The position numbers and the translations under genes were made by a program. From CAYGWX01 sp964353855 [NCBI: uncultured bacterium] (lineage in GTDB: Bacteria > Edwardsbacteria > CAYGWX01), in assembly GCA_964353855.1 (NCBI GenBank), contig CAYGWX010000023.1:1-28923 (forward strand): 28,923 nucleotides of DNA, given 5' to 3'. Within the stretch, counting starts at the first letter, position 1, and each line of letters begins with the position of its first letter. A model generated the notes under the pieces. The model ran no database searches. It saw only the letters and a list, made by a program, of their open reading frames with translations, and was not told where the DNA came from. Shown here in pieces: positions 15,378 through 22,279 of this stretch.

Positions 15378-18300
15378 TTAAATTCCGAGTGTCGTTCCTT
15401 GACCCTTTACTAAGTTGTTTAACTCCTCTATAGTACGACCTGGAAGACATACAGATACAGCATTCGAAACAGCCAATAGTACCATGGCCGCTTTTTGTAA
15501 TCCCTTGGTGTCATTACGACAGGCTTTCTCAATCTCGGGGATAGTAAGTTGTGGTGATCGTAAAGCAGCGCGGAAATTTATTTTACTCAACCATTGCTTA
15601 CTGATGAGTTCTGCTAGAGCATTTTCAACATCACTAATCCAGTTAAATTTCCTCAAGTTAGTTGACAGCATAATGTGGGAATAGAAAAGGGGGTCCGGAT
15701 TTACAGTTTCTTCTAAACATACCCTGAGTGCAGCAAGAGTACGAATCTCAATCTCTTGTCGGTTATCCAACATGATTGTTATTGCTCCTGAAATCTCGCG
15801 TGACAGTATTGTTTCTGCTAAATCGATAAATTTTATAGTAGCTTCTGATAAAGGGCCCGCCTCTGTTTGCTTCCGCCAGCTATTGAATATATCTAATGAA
15901 TATTTATTAGCACTCACTAAAGCTACTAATGCACCTAATAAAAGACTTACGCTATATTCCGATCCGTTTGCTTCTTCTGCTTCTAACTTTCCATTTATCG
16001 CTGCCGGTTCCCATAGTTGTTTCCCCTGAGCATAGCGGCCACGCGCTAAATTATATGTTGCAGACAATGTTGTACTTTGTGTAGGTAAGCTTTCAAATTC
16101 TTGAATTCGAAATGATCTTTCAATTCCAAACCTCGTTAACATAAGGCGCAATTCAGGATATTTAGAATCTCTCAAATGTTGGTAAACGTAGTTATAAACA
16201 ATTGATCCCGTGTCCAAATTATATTCAATTTCTACAAGCATGAACCAAAAATAATCAATTGGCAATATTGGTAGTTCCCTTAGTTTTTCATCGTAATCGG
16301 TATTACTACACATACCGGGTGTTGGTATACCTAGTTTACCAAGTGGTTCCCCCGTGAGAATAGTTTGTATATACGCAAGTGTATGCCCTACAAATTTTAT
16401 CGCCGCAAAAGTGTTGAATTCCTTGTCTGGATCGGGCAGACCTTCTTGGCCTGATAAAAGTTCAAAATAACTATTAACCGAATCCATGTATTCATGTGCC
16501 TGATAAAATGCAAAACCGGCATCACCAAGAAGCCCCGTAGCTAATGCCTGGTAATTGACCTCCTTTGCCCGTCGGTGTCCCTCAAGAAACAAATTGGCGG
16601 CCCTCCTCCAATCTCCAGTGTTAGCAGCAGCAATACCAGCATTACGGCATGAAAATATGGGTAACGTTTCTGCCTTCTCAGGTGAAGGGTGCCACTTGGA
16701 CAAGATATTTTCCCAAATTGTGAGGGCTTCTTTGTGCCTTTTTTGACGAGACATAATTATTGCCCGTTCATCCTCTAAATATACGTGTGGGCCTATTTGT
16801 TCGGTTGCCATTTCTAACACAGCGAGAGCTTGTGAGGGGTTTTGTAAATATTCATCGTATATGATAGCAGAGCCTCTAGCCGCCGCACTCGCGAGGGCAG
16901 GTACTCCCCATTGAATAGCAAGTTCCATAGTATTTTGAAAAACACTGATGCATCCCGCCCAGTTATGTTCCTTGCTGTCGACCTCTCTCATCCAAACTCT
17001 ATTAATTAGGAAAATGGCCTGAGTTTCCATTGTTTTGAAAGTTGCTACTACCCGTTCTCGAAAGGTAGGTGGTGTGTCCTTTAGTCCTTCCATTAATTCA
17101 TCAAGGAATGCAATCCCATTACATCTAGGTAGAATAAAAACAAAGAAGAATGGCAAAAACTCTATGTTTTCACCTTTGGATAACGTACGTCCGTTTTTTT
17201 CTAAATGTTTTAATAATTCATTGATTTCAGCCATTTCCTCTTGTATATTTGTCATTTCTAATAAATACGCTAACAATTTACGTGGTGCAATTTCTGCCTG
17301 ATAATACGTAATTACGTGGGAGGCAAGCATAAACCGTTTCATTAGGAAGGCTTTCCTTGGTTCCCGCAGTGAGGTTTCTTGGTCCCATACTTCAGCGATC
17401 CTGGAGGCCGTCTGAGGCTCAATTTCGACAGCAATTCTAAACTGAAACATGCGTAATATGAAATTTGTTAAGGCACTTTCAGGGAAAATGGGACTTGGGG
17501 GTTCTATACATACGTGAATAAGCCAAGATAAATCCTTTGAGATAGATTTCCATACTTCTTTAGGTGCATTGAGTATACCGTAGATAACGGGAACTAACGC
17601 TTCGCTTGAGCGACCAGCAAAGGCATGGATAAAAATAGAAAATGCCTCATAAGTGGTTAAGCGACCTGTTCTTAGTATTGCTTTAGCGACGATACCATTT
17701 AGTAGTTTTATTTTCTCCCCTGGCCAGACTTGTTTGGCTGCATCTTTCAAAAGGGGTGATAACCTGAAGTAATCACCCCCAATAGATTCGATCCAAGGAC
17801 CAACCAACCAATCAAATACATCTCCAGGATAAGATACAGCAGGGGGGAATTCTCCGATAGCTATCGCCTGATCTCTCCGAACATAGCCCGCCACGATGCT
17901 TAGTCTGTAAATAAGTTCACGATGATTTTCTGGGACTTGCCTTATGAGTACTTCTCGTGCTTCTGTCCTCACCCGGGCTATTTCCGGAGGAGTTTCGAGC
18001 AGCTCTTCTAACCTACAAATAGGCCATCTATCATTTTGTAGTTTAATCAAGCGGGCATGTACTAACTGTGGATGTCCATAGGTTTGTAGCGAGATAACCT
18101 TGGCCCAGTTCTGAGCTAAGTTTTCCCGAGGGCAACCGAGATTGAGAGCAAACTGGACTATTTCATCTTCTCCGAATTGTGGCACCTGTTGGAGGCTTGT
18201 TGCTTCTAAGCTGAGTAGTTTTAATAAACGGTCGGGCGGGGATTTCTGGCTAGTAATAATAACCTGATTGTTGCGCTCTTTGAGAGTATAGAGCAAACCA

Positions 18301-19484
18301 CCAAGACAGTCTTCATACTGGCGCGCTGGTGCTGGGGTTAGATCGAGGTCATCCAGTACAATATTGCATGATTCCCGTTTTTGTTCGATTATGCTCACAA
18401 GTTGGCGTAGAATTACTGTTGTTAAAGCAGTTTCTTGGATTGATAAATTCACCCAATACCAGTTACCCCCTTCCTTATTCGCAACCAATTTGGCCAGTGT
18501 AGTTTTTCCCATTCCCGCAAGGCCAACCAGTACCAAGATGTTACTTTCTTTAAGTATGGCGCCAAGTTCCGCAACGAGCTTATCACGATTATCAGCGTTC
18601 CTTGGGATAGGTGGAATGCCCTTTTGAAATAAAGGCGCAGGCCGAAACGATATACTAGTAGCTTCAGAGGGGAAAACGGCAGAAAATAGGTTCCCGCCTT
18701 GTAAAGCAGAGATTAACTCAAAGACCTTATTTTTTGGTACGCGCATTGTTGCTTCATCCCCAAATATTTGGAGAAGCAATGCACGATCAAGTAGACGTTT
18801 GTCTCTACTGCATGCGGTAGTTAATGCTTCCGAAAACAATCTTTCGGCCACCCTGGTTACTTCAAAGGATATTATGCCATAATTTTCACCGATAACGATA
18901 AGTTTTCGTTTAATTGATTCTATTACATAGCTCGCATCTTCACTTTCCGTTTCCCATGTCATGGGTTGGACAAGCTGTTCAAGGATTGAGTTTTCATTGG
19001 CTTGGCTTAAAAATATTCTCAACTCACTTGAAAGGTTCTCTTGTTCTAATAGGAATTCTTTCAGAGGTTTGACCCCTTCTCTTCCTTTTTGACATTTTTC
19101 CCAGAGTGTTAAACCAGCCTCTTGTTTTCCAAAGGGGTTACCTTTTTCAACACAGATAGATGAGGTTGTGAGGTAGCGATACGAAACATTCCTACCTTTG
19201 TTTGCAGTGCGAAGTTTCCAATAATGATTTATGGCCTCTATTACGGGTTTTGTGCCCAGAGAGATAGTTCCTGTCCTCTTCTTAACTTGAATTGCTGTCG
19301 CCTTTTCTGGTTCAATAACCTCGAAGTCTTCGGCACCCTCTAAGAATAGGAAATCTTCGTCTTGCAGGTCCAACCAGGCGTGTACACTTTGCCATATCTG
19401 ATAAGCATAGCCACTTATTATTGCTGTTGCTTGTCGCTTTGGATCTCCAGTGAGGGCTAATTTTTTGTCTTGCTCTTCATCCAT
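15378..19484 (-). CDS. Avs-like antiviral STAND NTPase with N-terminal Cap4/DUF4297-like nuclease domain
   Basis: A predicted single-protein defence system of 1368 residues. Residues 20-115 look like a Cap4/DUF4297-type PD-(D/E)XK nuclease: SGYAYQ near 24-29, the acidic pair Glu52-Asp53, and Gln66-x-Lys68 in AIQVKKR. The STAND NTPase core follows, with Walker A GLAGMGKT (321-328), Walker B NIVLDDLD (374-381), a VIITSQ sensor segment (408-413) and a GHPQLVH motif near 470. The long C-terminal half is helical, with TPR-like stretches around 880-1020, and probably senses a ligand. In known Avs proteins the C-terminal half recognises phage proteins and the nuclease then destroys DNA. The gene is far more AT-rich than its neighbours, suggesting transfer. 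The start is uncertain: ATG at 19484 fits the domain, but in-frame ATGs at 19535 and 19580 follow the promoter. Target unknown. Confidence 0.8.
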   Translation of the reverse strand: MDEEQDKKLALTGDPKRQATAIISGYAYQIWQSVHAWLDLQDEDFLFLEGAEDFEVIEPEKATAIQVKKRTGTISLGTKPVIEAINHYWKLRTANKGRNVSYRYLTTSSICVEKGNPFGKQEAGLTLWEKCQKGREGVKPLKEFLLEQENLSSELRIFLSQANENSILEQLVQPMTWETESEDASYVIESIKRKLIVIGENYGIISFEVTRVAERLFSEALTTACSRDKRLLDRALLLQIFGDEATMRVPKNKVFELISALQGGNLFSAVFPSEATSISFRPAPLFQKGIPPIPRNADNRDKLVAELGAILKESNILVLVGLAGMGKTTLAKLVANKEGGNWYWVNLSIQETALTTVILRQLVSIIEQKRESCNIVLDDLDLTPAPARQYEDCLGGLLYTLKERNNQVIITSQKSPPDRLLKLLSLEATSLQQVPQFGEDEIVQFALNLGCPRENLAQNWAKVISLQTYGHPQLVHARLIKLQNDRWPICRLEELLETPPEIARVRTEAREVLIRQVPENHRELIYRLSIVAGYVRRDQAIAIGEFPPAVSYPGDVFDWLVGPWIESIGGDYFRLSPLLKDAAKQVWPGEKIKLLNGIVAKAILRTGRLTTYEAFSIFIHAFAGRSSEALVPVIYGILNAPKEVWKSISKDLSWLIHVCIEPPSPIFPESALTNFILRMFQFRIAVEIEPQTASRIAEVWDQETSLREPRKAFLMKRFMLASHVITYYQAEIAPRKLLAYLLEMTNIQEEMAEINELLKHLEKNGRTLSKGENIEFLPFFFVFILPRCNGIAFLDELMEGLKDTPPTFRERVVATFKTMETQAIFLINRVWMREVDSKEHNWAGCISVFQNTMELAIQWGVPALASAAARGSAIIYDEYLQNPSQALAVLEMATEQIGPHVYLEDERAIIMSRQKRHKEALTIWENILSKWHPSPEKAETLPIFSCRNAGIAAANTGDWRRAANLFLEGHRRAKEVNYQALATGLLGDAGFAFYQAHEYMDSVNSYFELLSGQEGLPDPDKEFNTFAAIKFVGHTLAYIQTILTGEPLGKLGIPTPGMCSNTDYDEKLRELPILPIDYFWFMLVEIEYNLDTGSIVYNYVYQHLRDSKYPELRLMLTRFGIERSFRIQEFESLPTQSTTLSATYNLARGRYAQGKQLWEPAAINGKLEAEEANGSEYSVSLLLGALVALVSANKYSLDIFNSWRKQTEAGPLSEATIKFIDLAETILSREISGAITIMLDNRQEIEIRTLAALRVCLEETVNPDPLFYSHIMLSTNLRKFNWISDVENALAELISKQWLSKINFRAALRSPQLTIPEIEKACRNDTKGLQKAAMVLLAVSNAVSVCLPGRTIEELNNLVKGQGTTLGI

Positions 19485-19535
19485 AATTATTCGAAGTATT
19501 TCTGCTTTTTGAAAGGTTAAAACTATAAAAAGCAT

Positions 19536-19559
19536 ACGCCGAGGACGGGGCCTCGGCGT
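19536..19559 (-). terminator. Perfect hairpin in the leader of the Avs-like gene (possible attenuator)
   Basis: A 9-bp perfect stem (ACGCCGAGG at 19536-19544 and CCTCGGCGT at 19551-19559, 6-nt loop) lies between the consensus promoter and the preferred start codon at 19484. On the minus strand it is followed by ATGCTTTTTATAG, a short T run, so it could cause premature termination of the transcript. If translation starts at 19580 instead, the hairpin is inside the gene and codes for an Arg/Pro-rich stretch. Confidence 0.5.
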
Positions 19560-19598
19560 GACCCCGGGGGGTGTTGCCATGTGCTTGAATCTGTCAGG

Positions 19599-19627
19599 AT
19601 TATACAGCAAGCGGGGGGATTTGTCAA
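19599..19627 (-). promoter_or_regulatory. Consensus sigma70 promoter for the Avs-like gene
   Basis: On the minus strand, a perfect -35 TTGACA (19622-19627), an ideal 17-bp spacer and a perfect -10 TATAAT (19599-19604). Transcription would start near 19592. A consensus match implies strong constitutive activity unless restrained by the leader hairpin or a repressor. Confidence 0.8.
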
Positions 19628-19836
19628 TGGGGGGCGAAAGGAAAATGCTGGCTGAGCCACATGCTGGGTACATGTGACCCACCGCAACCCCGTCTCCAGG
19701 GCGCGGTTGCCAGCGTTTTCATTATAATAAATTCCGTCTTTTGGGTCAAGGGCCGGGTTTGGTTTTTGGGGATTTTTTAGTGAAATGGGATGGGGAAAGA
19801 CTGTCAATTTCGCTTTAACTTCCTGCGTTGCAATGT

Positions 19837-20052
19837 CTAATCCCTAACCCCTAATCCCTGACCCCTGATCCTTTGGGGCTCTGACGGTGTTGAGTGCTCC
19901 CGGCTTCTTTTCTTCGTTGCCTTTCCCTAATCCCTAACCCCTAACCCCTGATCCCTGCCCTTCGTGGTCCCAGGCTCTTGGAGGCTCTCGGCTCCCTTAC
20001 TTCCCTGTCTTTCCCTGATTCCTTACCCCTTACCCCTTATCCCTTCCCTACC
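19837..20052. repeat. Three clusters of degenerate CCCTAAC/CCCTTACC-type heptamer repeats
   Basis: Clusters lie at about 19837-19872, 19923-19960 and 20012-20052. They consist of CCCTAAC, CCCTAATC, CCCTGAC and CCTTACC variants in tandem. The pattern recalls telomeric repeats by accident of composition; it is imperfect and internal. Confidence 0.75.
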
Positions 20053-20134
20053 GGGTCTTGCGACCCTGGGGAGTCCCTATGGGGGCGGTACAGAGGGGCT
20101 ACCGTGGAGCTACACAGGGGCGTGTGCAAACCGA

Positions 20135-20189
20135 CTTGGTTCTGGCTTGGTTCTGGCTTGGTTCCGGGTTGCTCCTGGCTTGTTCCTGG
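20135..20189. repeat. 11-bp tandem repeat CTTGGTTCTGG, five units
   Basis: Units start at 20135, 20146, 20157, 20168 and 20179. The first two are identical and the others differ at one to three positions. Confidence 0.85.
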
Positions 20190-20213
20190 CTTGATGGCTC
20201 CCTAAAAACGCTT

Positions 20214-20240
20214 CTACCCTCCCCCTTTGGGGGAGGGTAG
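20214..20240. repeat. Perfect 12-bp hairpin with 3-nt loop
   Basis: The arms CTACCCTCCCCC (20214-20225) and GGGGGAGGGTAG (20229-20240) are exactly complementary around a TTT loop. No T run follows on either strand, so it is not a standard terminator. It may be a dispersed palindromic repeat. Confidence 0.75.
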
Positions 20241-20390
20241 CTTGGAGGGTGTGGGGCGGATTTTGGGGCCGGGAGGGGTTTCTCCCCGTCTCCACCCTTT
20301 GAGGGCCTCTGAGAGGCCTTGTTTTCGCTTTTAGAGGGTATTGTACCGGGATGGGCCGGAAAGAAAAACTCCTCTCACACCCTGCTTAAA

Positions 20391-20426
20391 CGACAACCCC
20401 AACGACAACCTAATCGACAACCCCCC
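20391..20426. repeat. Hexamer/12-mer tandem array, CGACAAC-type
   Basis: Three 12-bp units, CGACAACCCCAA, CGACAACCTAAT and CGACAACCCCCC. It is related by pattern (nnnAAC hexamers, CTAATC) to the arrays at 20531 and 20731. Confidence 0.8.
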
Positions 20427-20530
20427 TCACCCCAGCACATAATGCGCACCCCGGCCCTTGTCCACCAGCACCGCAACCGGCCTCAATATCTCAATCTCAT
20501 CTCGACCGGAAGGTCGCTCCTACACTCCCC

Positions 20531-20566
20531 CTAATCATCAACCTAATCATCAAGCTAATCATCAAC
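20531..20566. repeat. 12-bp tandem repeat CTAATCATCAAC, three units
   Basis: Units at 20531-20542, 20543-20554 (one change, C to G at the last base) and 20555-20566. Confidence 0.9.
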
Positions 20567-20609
20567 CTCATAGTAAAGCCCCCGGCCCTCCCTGAACAAC
20601 CGCTGGACC

Positions 20610-20660
20610 GCTGCGCTACGGTGGAAACGGTGGAACGCTTCGCTACGGTAGAGACGGAAC
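20610..20660. repeat. 27-bp repeat, island B (two units, opposite orientation to island A)
   Basis: Two units of the same family as 15189-15322, reading GCTGCGCTACGGTGGAAACG... and GCTTCGCTACGGTAGAGAC... on the plus strand; the second has a 3-bp deletion. It lies upstream of the Avs-like gene and downstream of the Fic gene. Confidence 0.85.
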
Positions 20661-20662
20661 GC

Positions 20663-20700
20663 CAAAAAAAGCCCTTGGATTCCGGATCGGGGTCCGGAAT
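20663..20700 (-). terminator. Intrinsic terminator-like hairpin downstream of the Fic gene
   Basis: A perfect 8-bp stem (ATTCCGGA at 20679-20686 and TCCGGAAT at 20693-20700, 6-nt loop). On the minus strand it is followed, after 8 bp, by a run of seven T residues (20664-20670). It is about 70 bp past the Fic stop codon. The palindrome may also be a dispersed repeat element. Confidence 0.6.
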
Positions 20701-20730
20701 GACGAACACCGCCCCATTCCCGAGCATTTC

Positions 20731-20766
20731 CTAATCCCGAACCTAATCCCGAACCTAATCCCGAAC
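20731..20766. repeat. 12-bp tandem repeat CTAATCCCGAAC, three identical units
   Basis: Perfect copies at 20731-20742, 20743-20754 and 20755-20766, ending four bases before the Fic stop codon. It differs from the array at 20531 only in the central three bases. Confidence 0.92.
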
Positions 20767-20770
20767 CGCC

Positions 20771-21811
20771 TTAAGCCAGGACATAATGCAAGCTCCTGCC
20801 CTTTCCCTGCGGCTTGATCACCACCATCTCCACCATCTTCCTAAGCTCTTTCAAAACCGCGCGATCCGAGATTTTAAACAGCGCCTGCAATTCTCGATTC
20901 GTAACCCTCCCCTGCCGTAGAATCACCTCGACCACCTGCATCTGCCTCTCGGACAGCGCCACCTGCCCCTTCTCCACCCTCCTCAGCCTCTCGCTGGAGA
21001 GCCTCACCACCCGTTCCTTCACCGCCCCCAGACTCGTCTCCACCCCGGAGACGAAATACTCCAGCCAGGAAGTCAGGTCACGGGTCCCTGAATCCACGCT
21101 CCGCAGAGCCCGATAGTAAGCCGGACGGTCCGAATCGTAATAGTCGTCCAGACAGAAGAACCGCTTGGCATCGAACCCCCGCTGGAAAAGGATCCAGGTC
21201 GCCAGCACCCTGGCCGCCCTTCCGTTCCCATCCACGAAAGGATGAATCCTCACGAACTCGTAATGCGCGATCCCGGCCTCCAGAACCGCGTCCAGCTCTT
21301 TGGCCCCGGGGGAATTGATCCAGGCCACCAGGTCCTGAACCAGGCCCGGAACCTCCGCATTCTGCGGTGGCCGGAAAGAAACCTCGCGGGTCCGGGAATT
21401 CCCCACCACCACGTAGACCCGGCGATACCGCCCCACATCCCGAGGATGCTCCAAAGTCTTCTGAGCCACCCAGCGGTGCAGGGTAAGCACGTCCTCCTCG
21501 CGGAGCTTGCCCCCGGGAGCCAGGCGCTCCAGATCCTCCAGAGCCTTGAGGTAATTCAGGACCTCCTGTTTGTCCTTGCGCCGGGCCATCACCTCCCGGC
21601 CCTGAGCCAGGTCGCTCACCTGCTCCAGGGACAACTGGTTCCCCTCGATCTCGGTCGAGGAATGGGCCGAATGAATCAGCGCCTCCCGCCTCAAGGCCAC
21701 CTCCCATTTCGGGATCAAAGGCGAGGCCAGGATCACTTCCCGAGCCGCGCTGATGCGGGCGAGAGAGCCCACGATACGGTGGGTGTAGCGGAAATTAGGG
21801 TTGAACATCAT
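20771..21811 (-). CDS. Fic family protein with N-terminal inhibitory motif and C-terminal winged helix
   Basis: This 346-residue protein has three parts. An N-terminal helix carries the self-inhibitory pattern SxxxE(G/N) (SSTEIEGN, about residues 51-58). The Fic catalytic motif HPFVDGNGRAAR begins at about His190. A C-terminal winged-helix domain (LSERQMQVVEVILRQG to the end) probably binds DNA. Fic enzymes transfer AMP or a related group to protein hydroxyls; the inhibitory motif Glu normally blocks ATP until released. The target is unknown. I chose ATG at 21811 (21808 is equally possible); a TTG at 21829 lies upstream of the -10 box. The GC-rich composition matches the core genome, unlike the Avs-like gene. 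Confidence 0.93.
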   Translation of the reverse strand: MMFNPNFRYTHRIVGSLARISAAREVILASPLIPKWEVALRREALIHSAHSSTEIEGNQLSLEQVSDLAQGREVMARRKDKQEVLNYLKALEDLERLAPGGKLREEDVLTLHRWVAQKTLEHPRDVGRYRRVYVVVGNSRTREVSFRPPQNAEVPGLVQDLVAWINSPGAKELDAVLEAGIAHYEFVRIHPFVDGNGRAARVLATWILFQRGFDAKRFFCLDDYYDSDRPAYYRALRSVDSGTRDLTSWLEYFVSGVETSLGAVKERVVRLSSERLRRVEKGQVALSERQMQVVEVILRQGRVTNRELQALFKISDRAVLKELRKMVEMVVIKPQGKGRSLHYVLA

Positions 21812-21817
21812 GGCGGA

Positions 21818-21846
21818 ATTATACCCCAACGGGGCGTTAAAATCAA
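21818..21846 (-). promoter_or_regulatory. Sigma70-type promoter for the Fic gene, leaderless layout
   Basis: On the minus strand, -35 TTGATT (21841-21846), 17-bp spacer, -10 TATAAT (21818-21823). The ATG at 21811 begins 6 bp after the -10 box, exactly where transcription should start, so the mRNA would have no leader. No ribosome binding site is present. Confidence 0.75.
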
Positions 21847-21878
21847 GAGGGCCGAAGGACGCCGAAGGGCGATGGGTT

Positions 21879-21997
21879 GCTTCGCTACGGCGGAGACGGT
21901 GGACCGCTGCACTACCGTAGAGACGGTTGAACGCTTCGCTACGGTTGAAACGGTGGAACGCAGGGCTACGGCGGATCGCTTCGCTCGCTGGAAACGG
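21879..21997. repeat. 27-bp repeat, island C (three full units and degenerate remains)
   Basis: Full units start at 21879, 21906 and 21933, each 27 bp, reading GCTTCGCTACGG... on the plus strand like island B and opposite to island A. Degenerate pieces continue to about 21997. It lies between the Fic promoter and the terminator of the molbindin gene. Confidence 0.88.
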
Positions 21998-22036
21998 AAA
22001 AAAGAAGAGAGAGGCCCGGTCTTCAAGACGGGCCTC
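21997..22036 (-). terminator. Intrinsic terminator of the DinB-molbindin operon
   Basis: On the minus strand a stem of 12 pairs with one bulge (arms within 22011-22036, outer part GAGGCCC/GGGCCTC) is followed by TCTCTTCTTTTTTCC. It ends about 30 bp after the molbindin stop codon. Confidence 0.85.
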
Positions 22037-22066
22037 CCTCGGGTCCTTGCGGAAAAGAGCCTGCTC

Positions 22067-22279
22067 TTACCTGAGCGTGACCGGCAGGACGTGCACCGCC
22101 TTGACCAACAGCAGGACCTGCTCCCCTTTCTTGAGCTTCATCTCGTTCAGGGACTCGGTGGTGATCACCGCGGCCATCCGGGACTCCCGGGGGATGGTGA
22201 ACTTGATGTGGGACATCACGTCGCCCTTCTGGATCGCCGTGACCTTGCCGACCAGCTGATTCCGTGCTCCGATTTTCAT
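22067..22279 (-). CDS. Molbindin-like protein (single Mop/TOBE domain)
   Basis: This 70-residue protein consists of one Mop domain: it begins MKIGARNQLVGKVTAIQKGDV and continues with AAVITTESLNEMKLKKGEQVLLLVKAVHVLP, matching the conserved N-terminal SARN..xGxV and central ITxxS..xLxLxxG patterns. Such small proteins assemble into oligomers that store molybdate or tungstate in the cytoplasm, or act as regulatory modules. No molybdate transporter gene is nearby. It overlaps the end of the DinB-like gene by four bases (ATGA), so the two are translated together. The strand shares a terminator just downstream. Confidence 0.88.
   Translation of the reverse strand: MKIGARNQLVGKVTAIQKGDVMSHIKFTIPRESRMAAVITTESLNEMKLKKGEQVLLLVKAVHVLPVTLR

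Larger units (their letters stand above)
19628..20770. other. About 1.1 kb gene-free region filled with short degenerate tandem repeats
   Basis: No frame here has a recognisable protein, plausible ribosome binding site or normal codon use. The region contains several unrelated repeat tracts (heptamers, 11-mers and hexamer/12-mer arrays), one two-unit 27-bp repeat island and two strong hairpins, listed separately. Nothing resembles a transposase, an RNA gene or a CRISPR array. Confidence 0.65.

Noticed and set aside
15157-15450. 97-codon minus-strand frame with RFATVETVD repeats
   Set aside because: It is made of the 27-bp repeat island, overlaps the Avs-like gene end and lgt promoter, and has no sign of being a gene.
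19837-20052. Telomere-like CCCTAA repeats suggesting a linear replicon end or eukaryotic DNA
   Set aside because: They are imperfect, internal and mixed with other short repeats, with bacterial genes on both sides.
20497-20727. 76-codon minus-strand frame containing IPDPDPESK
   Set aside because: It consists of the palindrome, 27-bp repeat and 12-mer arrays read as codons, a common annotation artefact.
15378-22000. Transposon or prophage carrying the Avs-like and Fic genes
   Set aside because: No transposase, integrase, tRNA target or target-site duplication could be seen; only the inverted 27-bp repeat islands hint at mobility.
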